From Archangium sp. (lineage in GTDB: Bacteria; Myxococcota; Myxococcia; Myxococcales; Myxococcaceae): DNA of 32,068 nucleotides. The stretch covers positions 1-32,068 of the forward strand of contig JAEUJR010000836.1 of the NCBI GenBank assembly GCA_016793585.1, in the 5' to 3' direction. Shown piece after piece: positions 15,836 to 23,652 of the stretch. The notes under the pieces are model-generated. The model saw only the letters and a program-made list of their open reading frames with translations. It was not told the DNA's origin and did no database searches. The translations under genes and the position numbers were made by a program. How positions within the stretch are numbered: the first letter of the stretch is position 1; every line of letters starts with the position of its first letter.

Positions 15836-18127
15836 GTGGGGAACTCCCGAATCCACTGGTTCAGCGTGGTGCCGCTCGTGGTGGGGCTGGCTGGGTTCTC
15901 CGTCTTCTATGGTGCGGTCGCGCCGCACGACCCGCCGAAGAACTGGCTCGTCTGGCGCTACCTGCTGGTGCTGCTGCAAGCGGGGCTGTTCGCGGTGGGC
16001 TCGTGGTGCGGCGGCTTCTTCCTCACCAGGCGACTGGGGCTCGGGTCGACGCCGTTCCGGGAGCGCCTCGTCTACGCCTTCGCGCTCGGCGTGCTCGGCT
16101 GGGCGCTGCTGACGGTCGCGGTCGGCCTGATGCACGGGCTCTCCACGCCCGCCTTCGTGCTGCTCCCCCTCGTGGGTCTCGTGGCGGGTGGGCGCCAGAT
16201 GTGGCGCGCGCTGAGGCGGTTTCGGCGGCTGTCGTTGCGGCTGCGCGCGTCGAGGCCGCGTCTCGTCGACGGCGTGCTGCGCACCTTCGGGCTGGCATGC
16301 CTCGGGCTCATCTGGGTGCCGCTGCTGACGCCGCGAAACATCTTGTACGACGCGCACTGGTACCACCTGCCGCTCGCCGAACAGTACGCCGCCGCGCACG
16401 CCATCTTCCGCCTCGACGAGGGCTGGTTCGCCGGCACCATGCCGCACCTCGCGAGCTACCTGTACACGTGGGCGTTCCTCTCGCCCGTCGCGCAGCCGTT
16501 CGATTCGATCGTGCTCGCCTCGCACCTCGAGTTCGTCTTGTTCGTCGCGACGGTGTTCGCTTTGCCGGTGGTGCTCGACGTGCTGGTGCCGCGGCCGCGC
16601 TGGCGTGTGGGCTGGGTGGCCTTCTTCCTCTTCCCGGGCGTGTTTCTGTACGACTCCGCGCTCGGCGCCGCGGCTGATCACGCGCTCGCGTTCTGGGCGG
16701 CGCCGCTGTTCCTCTCGTTGTGGCGGCTGTGGCGCAGGCCGACCCTTCGAATGGGCGCGCTGTTCGGCGCGATGGCGGGCGCGGCCGCGCTGACGAAGTA
16801 CCACGCGCTCATGCTGCTCGCGGGCCCGGCCATCGCGATCGCAGCGCGGTTGGTGTGGTCGCTCGTTCGCCGGCGCTTCGACTTCGTGAAGGCAGCCGCT
16901 CTCGCGCTGGGGTTTGCGCTGCTGGTCTCGACGCCGCACTGGCTGCTCAACAGCCTCTGGTACCACAACCCCATCTACCCGCACGCCGGCTCGCTCTTTC
17001 CCTCCACGCCGATGGTGCAGGGCATCGACGCCTCGATCGTCGACAAGGCGTGGGTTCCCAAAGGCACCACCCGCGAGAAGCTGGTTGCGGTGGCGAAGGC
17101 GACCCTTCGTTTCGGCTTCGAAGCCCACGACTGGGACACGTTTCACGGCAACCGGCCGACCTTCGGTTCGTTGTTCCTGATCAGCGTCGCGCTGTTGCCC
17201 TTCGCCGCGCGTCGTCGCCGCGTGCTGGCGCTGGTGGGCGCGACGTGGCTCGGCGTTCCCATCTGGTACTGGACGCAGCATCAAGACCGGTACCTGCAGG
17301 CGCTCGTTCCGTGGGCGGCCGCGGTGGTCGGTGCAGTGCTGGTCGGCGTCTGGCGCAAGCACGTGTTGGCGCGCCCCGTGGTGGCGGCGCTCGCCGGCTT
17401 TCAGCTGCTGCACGCGGGCGATCTGTGGTCGTTGCCCGCGCACTCGGTGATGAAGGTCGCGCCGATTCACCAGGTCATCGATCTGATCGCCTCGAGCCGG
17501 CCCGAAGCGCCCGACGAGCTCATCGAGAACCACTTCGCCATCTCCCGTGCGCGCAAGGTGCTGCCGCCCGACGCGCGGGTGCTCATTCACGATCTGCACC
17601 TGCACCTCGGGCTGGGGCGCCGGGCCGTGCGCGATCACGTGACGAGACAGGGCGCGATCAACTGGGCGCTGCTCGGCTCGACCCGCAACGCCGCCGCGCT
17701 GATGGAGCAGCTCGGCGTCACACACCTCTACTGGCTCGGAACGCCGGTCGGCTTCTCTGCCATCGGTGACGATCTCGTCTTCTACCGTTTCGCCCAGCTC
17801 ACCGGCGCAGCGGCGACCTCGCTGGGTGATGGCTCGTTCATCACGCCCATCGACAAGGCGCGGGTGCAGAGCGAGACGCCGACGGTGCTGGTGATGGTCT
17901 GCGCCACCGAGCGCATGACGCCGCTCGAGCTCAACCGCCGCTGGGAGCCGCTCTACTTCACGCCCTGCGAGGCGCCCGTGGTGCCCGACGATCTCGACGC
18001 GCAGCTCGCCAGCTCCGAGGTCGTCGTCGTCGACTCGCGCAAACACCCGCAGGTGCACCCGCGCCTCGCCGCCGAGTTCATGCTGCTGTTCGATCGTTAC
18101 GGCTTCAAGGTGTGGGGCCGGCGCTGA
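15836..18127 (+). CDS. Large multi-pass membrane protein, putative GT-C glycosyltransferase
   Basis: 763 residues with an estimated 12 or more hydrophobic helices and a soluble C-terminal part of about 180 residues. The first large loop carries YDAHWYHLPLAEQY (D172, H174, H177) and LDEGWFAGTMPHLASYLYTW, the Asp/His/Tyr pattern expected for a GT-C active site. A later TKYHALMLLAGP resembles the protein at 7384-9294. GTG 15836 is well supported by GAGGAG five bases upstream. The C-terminal domain contains an HDLHLHLGLGRR stretch and a helical end, with no assigned fold. It probably transfers a lipid-linked sugar to a periplasmic acceptor; donor and acceptor are unknown. Confidence 0.78.
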   Translation: MGNSRIHWFSVVPLVVGLAGFSVFYGAVAPHDPPKNWLVWRYLLVLLQAGLFAVGSWCGGFFLTRRLGLGSTPFRERLVYAFALGVLGWALLTVAVGLMHGLSTPAFVLLPLVGLVAGGRQMWRALRRFRRLSLRLRASRPRLVDGVLRTFGLACLGLIWVPLLTPRNILYDAHWYHLPLAEQYAAAHAIFRLDEGWFAGTMPHLASYLYTWAFLSPVAQPFDSIVLASHLEFVLFVATVFALPVVLDVLVPRPRWRVGWVAFFLFPGVFLYDSALGAAADHALAFWAAPLFLSLWRLWRRPTLRMGALFGAMAGAAALTKYHALMLLAGPAIAIAARLVWSLVRRRFDFVKAAALALGFALLVSTPHWLLNSLWYHNPIYPHAGSLFPSTPMVQGIDASIVDKAWVPKGTTREKLVAVAKATLRFGFEAHDWDTFHGNRPTFGSLFLISVALLPFAARRRRVLALVGATWLGVPIWYWTQHQDRYLQALVPWAAAVVGAVLVGVWRKHVLARPVVAALAGFQLLHAGDLWSLPAHSVMKVAPIHQVIDLIASSRPEAPDELIENHFAISRARKVLPPDARVLIHDLHLHLGLGRRAVRDHVTRQGAINWALLGSTRNAAALMEQLGVTHLYWLGTPVGFSAIGDDLVFYRFAQLTGAAATSLGDGSFITPIDKARVQSETPTVLVMVCATERMTPLELNRRWEPLYFTPCEAPVVPDDLDAQLASSEVVVVDSRKHPQVHPRLAAEFMLLFDRYGFKVWGRR

Positions 18128-18130
18128 GGC

Positions 18131-19669
18131 TCACCGCGCGACGCGGGTCAGCACCAGGTGCGGCAACAGCTCGAGCACCTCGAGCCCCTGCCGCGGAGAC
18201 TGATTCCAGTCGGCCCGGGTGAAGACGACGAAGGTGTCTTTCGGGTCGGCCGTCTGCTGCGGCGCCCAGGGCGTGCGCTCGAGCAGCACCGACAGCCGCG
18301 CGTAGGCGTTGCCGAAGATCCACTGTGAGCCGCTCAAGAAGGCGAAGCTCCGCCCGGCGCGCTCCTGGTGCACGCGGCGAACGATGGCCACCTGATCGGG
18401 AATGGTGCCTTCGAGGCCCAGATAGAAGTGGTGGAGGATGACGCCGCACGCGGCGAGCACGATGGCCAGCACGACGGGCGCGGCGCGCAGCGAGATCTTT
18501 CGTGGCAACGCGCGGAACACCGCCAGCGTCGGCAGCAACGCGAGCGGCAGCACGATGGTCGTGTAGTGCACGTACCCGGCCTTGCCCGACAGCAGGTACA
18601 GCGCGGTGATGTCGGCGAGCGCGACGAGCAGGAACACGGTGAAGAGGTCGGCCTTTCGTCGCCGCACCACGCGCACCAGCAGCACCACGAAGCCCACCAC
18701 CTGCAGCGCCCACGTCAGCCCGTGCGCGAGCCACAGCAACGGCGCCACGCCCGCCTGCGTGTACACCTGCTTCATCGCGTTCACGCCGCCGCCGCGCCAG
18801 AAGTCGAAGTGGTTGAAGCCGTACCAGTAGCCGCGCGCGAACAGGTACGAGATGTCGGTCGTGCCCAGGCCGAAGAACGAGAGGTACAGGCTCCCGAGCG
18901 CGGCGGCGTTGCGCTCGGGCACCGAGGCGGCGTGCGCACGAATCGCCAGCGTGTTCGAGAAGTCGGTGCGCAGCTCGTGCACGAGGTAGGGAATGTAGAA
19001 GAGGGCTCCCACGACGGCGCCCGCGAGCAGCCACTTGAACGAGGGCCACTTGCGAAAGGCGATGAGCGCGACGGCCGACACGAGCACCAGGTGCACCGTC
19101 GAGAGGTGAAGCTGCGGCATCGCGACGGCGAGGGCTCCCAGGGCGAAGGCTTCGGCGCGGCGCGTGGGCCGAGCGACGAGCCGTGACGTCAGCCACACGA
19201 CGCCTGCGGCGAGCGTGAAGAACAGGTTCCCCGCCCAGATGCGGTCGGAGTACGCGACGAGGAAGGGCAGCGCGATGCTCAGCAACAGGAAGATGGCGGT
19301 CGTGCGCAGGCCCCACCATCGCCGCAAGGCCGACGCGAACGCCAGCACGCCGAGCTCGGCGAAGGCCGCGTAGAACAGGCTTTGCGCGTAGGGGTGTGAC
19401 GACACGAAGGCCGGGAGCGCACTCACCCAGTAGAACAACGGCCCCGGCAGGCCAGCCGGAGAGCCGCTGATCGGCGGGCCGACGAGGGGAAACGCTTCGC
19501 CGCGCGCGATCTGCACGCCCGTCGCCCAGAAGAGCGATTCGTCATCGGCGAAGTAGCCGTGCCAGCCCGCCCACGCGCGCACCGCGAAGCCCGCGAGCAG
19601 ACAGGCCGCGGTGAAGAGCCCGACGCCGCGGCGCAGCTGCTTTCGCCGCAGAGCCCCGACCGAGGCCAC
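18131..19669 (-). CDS. GT39/ArnT-like membrane glycosyltransferase
   Basis: 512 residues with about 11-12 hydrophobic helices. After helix 1 comes FADDESLFWATGVQIARGE (D42, D43, E44), the acidic motif that in the PMT/ArnT family holds the catalytic Asp, followed by GLPGPLFYW where family members have the 'PPL.YW' phrase. These enzymes transfer sugar from polyprenyl phosphate to protein or lipid acceptors. GTG 19669 directly abuts the upstream methyltransferase stop (TAAGTG, no spacer), so the gene is the second cistron of a two-gene operon. It ends 3 bases from the opposing GT-C stop. Confidence 0.83.
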   Translation of the reverse strand: MASVGALRRKQLRRGVGLFTAACLLAGFAVRAWAGWHGYFADDESLFWATGVQIARGEAFPLVGPPISGSPAGLPGPLFYWVSALPAFVSSHPYAQSLFYAAFAELGVLAFASALRRWWGLRTTAIFLLLSIALPFLVAYSDRIWAGNLFFTLAAGVVWLTSRLVARPTRRAEAFALGALAVAMPQLHLSTVHLVLVSAVALIAFRKWPSFKWLLAGAVVGALFYIPYLVHELRTDFSNTLAIRAHAASVPERNAAALGSLYLSFFGLGTTDISYLFARGYWYGFNHFDFWRGGGVNAMKQVYTQAGVAPLLWLAHGLTWALQVVGFVVLLVRVVRRRKADLFTVFLLVALADITALYLLSGKAGYVHYTTIVLPLALLPTLAVFRALPRKISLRAAPVVLAIVLAACGVILHHFYLGLEGTIPDQVAIVRRVHQERAGRSFAFLSGSQWIFGNAYARLSVLLERTPWAPQQTADPKDTFVVFTRADWNQSPRQGLEVLELLPHLVLTRVAR

Positions 19670-20425
19670 TTACGCCTTCCGAGCGATCGCGAAGAGCTGC
19701 GCGCCAGCCGACGACGAGTTCAGCTTGAACGCCAGCCGCAGCGCCGCACAGATGGCGTTCTCTTTGAACCCATACGCCGCCTCGCCGAACTGCGACATCG
19801 AGGCGTCGGCGTTCAGGTTCGCGTACCACTTCGAGAGATCATGGAAGGGGAAGCCGGTGTTCCACACGCGCACGGGCTCGAAGCGGTTCGCGCGCATCAG
19901 CTCGTTCATCTCGCGCTGGCTGAAGTGGCGGCGGTGACCGACGCGCTGCTCGGTCTCGCGAATCGGGCCCGACTGCGTCGACAAGACGAGGCTGCCGCCC
20001 GGCTTGAGCAGCCGGCCCGCGTTCTCGAGGAACGTGCCAGGAGAGTCGAGGTGCTCGATGACCTCGGTCGCAATGGCGAGATCGAACTGCCCGAGCCAGT
20101 CGAAGTCGGCGGGGAAGGGCTGCTCGAGGTTTCCGTCGCGGAAGGTGGCCCAGGTGAGGTTCTTCACGTTCTCGGCGACCTGCGGGCGCGAGAGATCGAG
20201 GCCGCTCCACTTCGCGTTCGGCGCCACGTCGCGCAGCTCGCTCATCAGCACGCCGTTGCCGCAGCCGAGATCGACGACGGCCGTCGGGTTCAGCTCGGCG
20301 ACGACCTGCCGCATGACCTCGACGCGGTGCCGGGGCGCCGCCATCTTCTTCCAGTAGTCTTCGCGGCCGGCTGTGGTGCGCTCGTAGTAGTCGCGGTTGA
20401 CGGTGGCTGCGTCGTGGGTGCCCAT
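19670..20425 (-). CDS. Class I SAM-dependent methyltransferase
   Basis: 251 residues. Motif I VVDLGCGNG is at residues 50-58, the acidic residue after strand 2 lies in SGLDLSRP, motif IV reads IATEVIEHLDSPG, and post-motif LLKPGGSLVLSTQ is present. This is a UbiG/Methyltransf_11-type fold. The stretch GHRRHFSQREMNELM is common in sugar-cluster methyltransferases, so a glycan or glycolipid substrate is inferred. ATG 20425 has AGAGGA about six bases upstream, one of the better ribosome sites on this strand. The GT39-like gene follows with zero spacing. The 66 bases upstream, up to the lipoprotein stop at 20492, could hold its promoter, but I see no clear boxes. Confidence 0.88.
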   Translation of the reverse strand: MGTHDAATVNRDYYERTTAGREDYWKKMAAPRHRVEVMRQVVAELNPTAVVDLGCGNGVLMSELRDVAPNAKWSGLDLSRPQVAENVKNLTWATFRDGNLEQPFPADFDWLGQFDLAIATEVIEHLDSPGTFLENAGRLLKPGGSLVLSTQSGPIRETEQRVGHRRHFSQREMNELMRANRFEPVRVWNTGFPFHDLSKWYANLNADASMSQFGEAAYGFKENAICAALRLAFKLNSSSAGAQLFAIARKA

Positions 20426-20491
20426 GGAGTTCCTCTTTCCGGGGCCTTCAACCGCATCTTCCCGTTCAGCGCAATCGGAAGGGGCGGCGGG

Positions 20492-21328
20492 TCAGTTCCG
20501 GCAGCAGGCCACGCCGGTGATCATCGCGTTCCACTGACAGCCCGTGGAGTTCTGCGAGGCGTCGACGCGGCCCGTTGCGAGGCACGAGCTGCCGGTGCCG
20601 ATGGGCAGTTGAATGCAGTTGGCTCCGAGGCCGCCCATGTCGGGGTCGGTCGGGGTGTTGGGCACGCAGCAGGTTCGGCAGACGCCGATCGAGCCGCGGC
20701 AGGTGGGGTAGCAGGCGCCGCAGTCGTGAGCGGTGTCGAAGGCGAAGCAGCCGAGGAACGAGGTGGCCTGCTGGAAGGTGACACGGCCGATGGCAGCGTC
20801 GGTGCCGCGGCAGACGTGCCAGCCGGTCGCGCAGAGCGCCGAAGCCGAGGGCTCGTCGATCCACCCTGACCAGGCGCCTTCACAGGCGGCGACGTCGGGG
20901 AACGTGGTGAGGTTGACGAGCCCTTCACGGGTGCCGTCGGCACAGCCGGTCGGCGTGCTCGTGCCGCCTGCCGTGGAGCCGCCTGCCGTGGAGCCGCCCG
21001 CCGTGGAGCCGCCTGACGTGGAACCGCCTGCCGTGGAACCGCCTGCCGTGGAGCCGCCCGCCGTGGAGCCGCCAGCCGTGGAACCGCCTGCCGTGGAACC
21101 GCCTGCCGTGGAACCGCCTGCCGTGGAGCCGCCTGCCGTGGAGCCGCCTGCCGTGGAACCGCCTGCTGTGACGAATCCGCCCGCCGTCACGCCACCCGCG
21201 GTGACGAAGCCTCCACCGGCAGTTCCGCCGCCAACACTCCCGATCGGCACCTCGCTCGTTCGACCACAGGCCACCGCAACACAGACCACGACCAGGAAGC
21301 GTCTCGTTCGATTCAAGGCTGGCCTCAC
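20492..21328 (-). CDS. Cys-rich lipoprotein A with GGSTA repeat stalk
   Basis: 278 residues in three parts. First is a short signal peptide ending AVAC (C21, a weak lipobox). Second is a low-complexity stalk of about 95 residues whose core is 13 STAGG pentapeptides (one is STSGG). Third is a C-terminal domain of about 155 residues starting CADGTREG with 16 Cys, ending VACCRN. The domain is shared with the lipoproteins at 23653, 24297 and 25225; 14 Cys positions are common to all four. Its function is unknown. Many Cys suggests a disulfide-knotted extracellular module held off the membrane by the stalk. GTG 21328 overlaps the preceding stop as GTGA, making it the last cistron of the sigma-factor operon. 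Confidence 0.82.
   Translation of the reverse strand: MRPALNRTRRFLVVVCVAVACGRTSEVPIGSVGGGTAGGGFVTAGGVTAGGFVTAGGSTAGGSTAGGSTAGGSTAGGSTAGGSTAGGSTAGGSTAGGSTAGGSTSGGSTAGGSTAGGSTAGGTSTPTGCADGTREGLVNLTTFPDVAACEGAWSGWIDEPSASALCATGWHVCRGTDAAIGRVTFQQATSFLGCFAFDTAHDCGACYPTCRGSIGVCRTCCVPNTPTDPDMGGLGANCIQLPIGTGSSCLATGRVDASQNSTGCQWNAMITGVACCRN
20971..21165. repeat. Thirteen tandem 15-bp units inside lipoprotein A
   Basis: Thirteen consecutive 15-bp units (plus-strand form CCGTGGAGCCGCCTG, with silent GAA/GAG and CCT/CCC changes plus single-base variants in units 4 and 7) encode the STAGG stalk on the minus strand. The unit length is a multiple of three, so gain or loss of units changes stalk length without breaking the frame. 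More degenerate copies continue to about 21225. Confidence 0.95.
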
Positions 21329-22077
21329 TCGACCGCGGCGTTCACGACGTCGAGCAGCAGGCTGTCGGGGTGATGCAGGCTGAAGAGCCTGGCCCGCTCC
21401 TTCGCTTCCGGCTTCCTGCCGAGCTGCATCAGCGCACGAATCTCGAGGCTGTCGGCCTCTTCGCGAAAACGGCCCACCGGAAAGCGCTCAGCGTGGGTCT
21501 GACAGGCTTCGAGTGCCTGCTCCGCATTTCCTCGGGCCAGCGCCGCGGTCGCGCGCTCGATGAGCAGCCGTTCGACGTCGAGCGCGCTCTTCTCGGGAGG
21601 GTGCTCTGCAGGTACGACAGGCGTTGCCGCAATGGGCGCTTCAGGCGCAGGTGGTGTCTCGACGGCCGGCCTCGGCCTGACGGGCGCGACGGTGGGCGCC
21701 ACCACGGGGAGCTGGGCCGGCGGGGCCACCTCCACCGGCACCCGCACCTCGACCGGCACCCGCACCTCGACCACTCGTTCGACGACCACCTCGCGTGGCG
21801 CTGCGAAGCGGGCGTGGAGCGTCGCTCCGCCGACTCCACCCAGCGCAATGCCTGCCACGAGCAGCCCGAGCTTGGTGATGGTGCTGGTGGCGGCCACCGC
21901 AGAGGCACTCGGAGGTGTTGCCGTCAGCGGGGCGGCGGGCGGCATCGAGAACGTGGAGTCGATGCGCTGCGCGAGGCGCTCGAGTTCGGCTGCGCTCGGC
22001 TCGGGGGCCTGACGCTCGAGCTCGAGGGCCCGGGTGAGGTTCGCGGGCAATGGCTGCAGGTCGTGGTCGTCGTTCAT
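21325..22077 (-). CDS. Single-pass membrane protein with C-terminal helical repeat; candidate anti-sigma factor
   Basis: About 250 residues. Residues 1-65 are a charged, probably cytoplasmic region. One membrane helix lies at about 68-87 (ITKLGLLVAGIALGGVGG). A Val/Pro/Glu repeat (VVEVRVPVEVRVPVEV) and a Pro-rich spacer follow, and the last 75 residues are helical and TPR-like (ALARGNAEQALEACQTHAERFP). It sits directly after the ECF sigma gene, with TGATG at the junction: ATG 22077 is used, and GTG 22080 is the alternative. Position and topology suit a membrane anti-sigma factor. The zinc motif HxxxCxxC of ZAS-type anti-sigma factors is absent, so the role is inferred from context. Confidence 0.75.
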   Translation of the reverse strand: MNDDHDLQPLPANLTRALELERQAPEPSAAELERLAQRIDSTFSMPPAAPLTATPPSASAVAATSTITKLGLLVAGIALGGVGGATLHARFAAPREVVVERVVEVRVPVEVRVPVEVAPPAQLPVVAPTVAPVRPRPAVETPPAPEAPIAATPVVPAEHPPEKSALDVERLLIERATAALARGNAEQALEACQTHAERFPVGRFREEADSLEIRALMQLGRKPEAKERARLFSLHHPDSLLLDVVNAAVE

Positions 22078-22625
22078 CACGCGCCTCCCTGCAAGGCGTC
22101 GAAGGCCTTCTGAAATCGATCACGCGCGAGGCGCAGTCTCGAATACGCCGTGTTGAGGGGAAGCTCGAGCTCGCGGGCCAGCTCGGTGATGGGCGTCTGG
22201 TCGATGTCGTGCCCGATGAAGAGCGCCCGCTGCTCGAGCGGTATCTGTTCGAGCGCCCGTTGAATGTTCTGACGCGTCACCTCGGCCTCGACGAGTGAGT
22301 CGGGCTGATCGACCGCGCCGCGCCTGGCGTCGAACTCGGCCTCGAGGGTCTCGCTGCCAGACCTGGCTGCCTTTCGGTTGGCCACGACCCGAAACGCAAT
22401 GCCAAACAACCAGGGCCGCATCGGCCTGTCTGGCAGATAGCTCTCGATTCTGCGCCAGGCTGTCGAGAACACGTCATGCACCACGTCTTCACGCTCCGCA
22501 GGAGCCACGCCGAGTCGTCGCACGGCATGAAGCATCCAGGTCAGATGTTCACGGTAGGCCACGGCGAATGCTTGCCGTCGCGCCTCCAGCGAATCAGACT
22601 TGTGAAGGGTAGATGATTCCGTCAC
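22077..22625 (-). CDS. ECF-type RNA polymerase sigma factor
   Basis: 182 residues, normal for the sigma-70 extracytoplasmic-function group. Region 2 (about 20-88) contains the core-binding helix EDVVHDVFSTAWRR and the -10-reading stretch RPWLFGIAFRVVANRKAAR. Region 4 (about 116-176) has ALEQIPLEQRALFIGHDIDQTPITELARELELPLNTAYSRLRLARDRF with a helix-turn-helix for the -35 box. There is no C-terminal extension. GTG 22625 overlaps the preceding stop as GTGA; no ATG gives a complete region 2. It probably directs transcription of its own operon and perhaps of the divergent lipoproteins. Confidence 0.93.
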   Translation of the reverse strand: MTESSTLHKSDSLEARRQAFAVAYREHLTWMLHAVRRLGVAPAEREDVVHDVFSTAWRRIESYLPDRPMRPWLFGIAFRVVANRKAARSGSETLEAEFDARRGAVDQPDSLVEAEVTRQNIQRALEQIPLEQRALFIGHDIDQTPITELARELELPLNTAYSRLRLARDRFQKAFDALQGGA

Positions 22626-22627
22626 AG
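22600..22627. promoter_or_regulatory. Degenerate copy of the 28-bp palindrome at the sigma gene start
   Basis: TTGTGAAGG (22600-22608), a 10-base spacer, then CCGTCACAG (22619-22627). Arm and spacer lengths equal those of the perfect copy at 23611-23638, with two changes in 18 arm bases. It spans the GTG start of the sigma gene and the end of the upstream gene, so it would act inside the operon. Confidence 0.45.
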
Positions 22628-23596
22628 GCGAATGTTCAGCATGGCACTGCCGCCTCCACCAAGGAGGGGGTAGGTCCAGACCCTGTTGAAGCCCTGTTCG
22701 GTGACCAGGACAGCAGACGTGCGCATGAAGGCCACTTGCGCCTCGGCGACGAGGCCTGCGCTGACGGTTTCATTGAAAGGAATCATCAATCCCACGCGAA
22801 GGCCGCCGCTGGCATGAAAGACCCAGCCGCCGCGCGCCTGCAACACATTGGAGCCTTCGAGGTGGAGGCCTCCGAGCGCCATGTCGACGCACGCCCGGAA
22901 CCAGCGATAGTGGCCGCACGGCACGATCGCGCCGGTCAGCGAGGCGGTCGCGAGCTCGCCGCCAGCTGGCAGCGCGGCCGTGATGGGCCAATGGAAGCGA
23001 CCCTCGAGCCCGAGGCTCCACCACGTCGCGCGGGCGCGGCCCTCTGCACGAACGACTGGCACGGCCGACGGAGCGACGCCTGCCATGACGCCGAGCCCCG
23101 CGCCGAGGCTCCAGCTGAGCGCAGGCGGTTCAGGCGGCAGCGGCGCGGGCGTGGGCAGCTGCGCGACTGTCTCGACCATCGGCTGCGGGTCGGGCTTCTT
23201 GATGATGACTTCGACCAAGAGCGCGACCGTGACGGCGGTGGCCTCGGCCAGGTCGAAGCAGTCGTCGGCGGTCAGCGTTCGGCGACGGGTCGGGCTGCCT
23301 GGCGCCTCGACGATCATCTCGGAGGTCCAGCCCGTCTCGAGCCTGCTGAGGGTGATTCGAAGCAGGGTGCGGCCGTCGACGACGAAGGGGTCTTTGCCGA
23401 TTCGGGCGGCGACCAGCTGTCTCCACTGTTCTCGGCTGGGGCACCCGTCTGGTGCTTCGTACTCGAGGCGCGCCGAGCCGGCGGAGCTCACGCTCGCGGC
23501 CAACAGACATGAAACCAGGGTGGGCAGGTGGGCGCGCAACGCGGCGGCTCCTACCGCGAATGCCGCACGCCTTCCCAGTCGAGATGATTCCGCCAT
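22622..23596 (-). CDS. Secreted/outer-membrane protein of ECF operon, beta-barrel-like C-terminus
   Basis: 324 residues. A long N-terminus (1-23) precedes a signal-like hydrophobic stretch (24-42, LPTLVSCLLAASVSSAGSA). Residues 43-133 form a small domain beginning LEYEAPDGCPSREQW and ending RTLTADDCFDLAEATAVTVALLVE, with two Cys (C52, C113). This is a pattern I associate with secreted myxobacterial proteins encoded beside ECF sigma genes. A Pro-rich linker leads to a C-terminal half (about 160-324) of alternating hydrophobic/Gly strands that looks like an outer-membrane barrel. It is the first gene of the operon and starts at ATG 23596, with no clear ribosome site. It may sense or receive an envelope signal; this is inference. 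Confidence 0.75.
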   Translation of the reverse strand: MAESSRLGRRAAFAVGAAALRAHLPTLVSCLLAASVSSAGSARLEYEAPDGCPSREQWRQLVAARIGKDPFVVDGRTLLRITLSRLETGWTSEMIVEAPGSPTRRRTLTADDCFDLAEATAVTVALLVEVIIKKPDPQPMVETVAQLPTPAPLPPEPPALSWSLGAGLGVMAGVAPSAVPVVRAEGRARATWWSLGLEGRFHWPITAALPAGGELATASLTGAIVPCGHYRWFRACVDMALGGLHLEGSNVLQARGGWVFHASGGLRVGLMIPFNETVSAGLVAEAQVAFMRTSAVLVTEQGFNRVWTYPLLGGGGSAMLNIRL

Positions 23597-23610
23597 GCAG
23601 TATGAGGGTG

Positions 23611-23638
23611 TTGTGACGGAACGGCTGGCCCGTCACAA
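23611..23638. promoter_or_regulatory. Perfect 28-bp palindrome in the divergent promoter region
   Basis: TTGTGACGG (23611-23619), 10-base spacer, CCGTCACAA (23630-23638), arms perfectly complementary. It lies in the 56 bases between the sigma operon (start 23596) and lipoprotein B (start 23653), so one bound factor could act on both promoters. The half-site TGTGA equals the CRP-family half-site, but the half-sites are 16 bases apart, not 6. Confidence 0.7.
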
Positions 23639-23652
23639 AGGTGCCTCGAACG

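Noticed and set aside
14960..18058. A 1032-codon open frame on the minus strand opposite the discoidin and GT-C genes
   Set aside because: It is rich in Arg, His, Gln and Glu with no hydrophobic core or motif, which is the normal antisense shadow of high-GC coding sequence. The plus-strand genes have signals, helices and ribosome sites.
20971..21165. CRISPR array
   Set aside because: The units are 15 bp with no spacers and encode an in-frame STAGG protein repeat.
23611..23638. Standard CRP/FNR box
   Set aside because: Half-sites TGTGA/TCACA match, but the separation is 16 bases instead of 6, so a normal CRP dimer site is not supported.
23611..23641. Classical ECF promoter with GGAAC as -35 and CGTC as -10
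   Set aside because: GGAAC and CGTC are only 8 bases apart here and in the copy before lipoprotein D, against about 16 expected. The 16-base position has no conserved -10, so a palindromic operator explains the conservation better.
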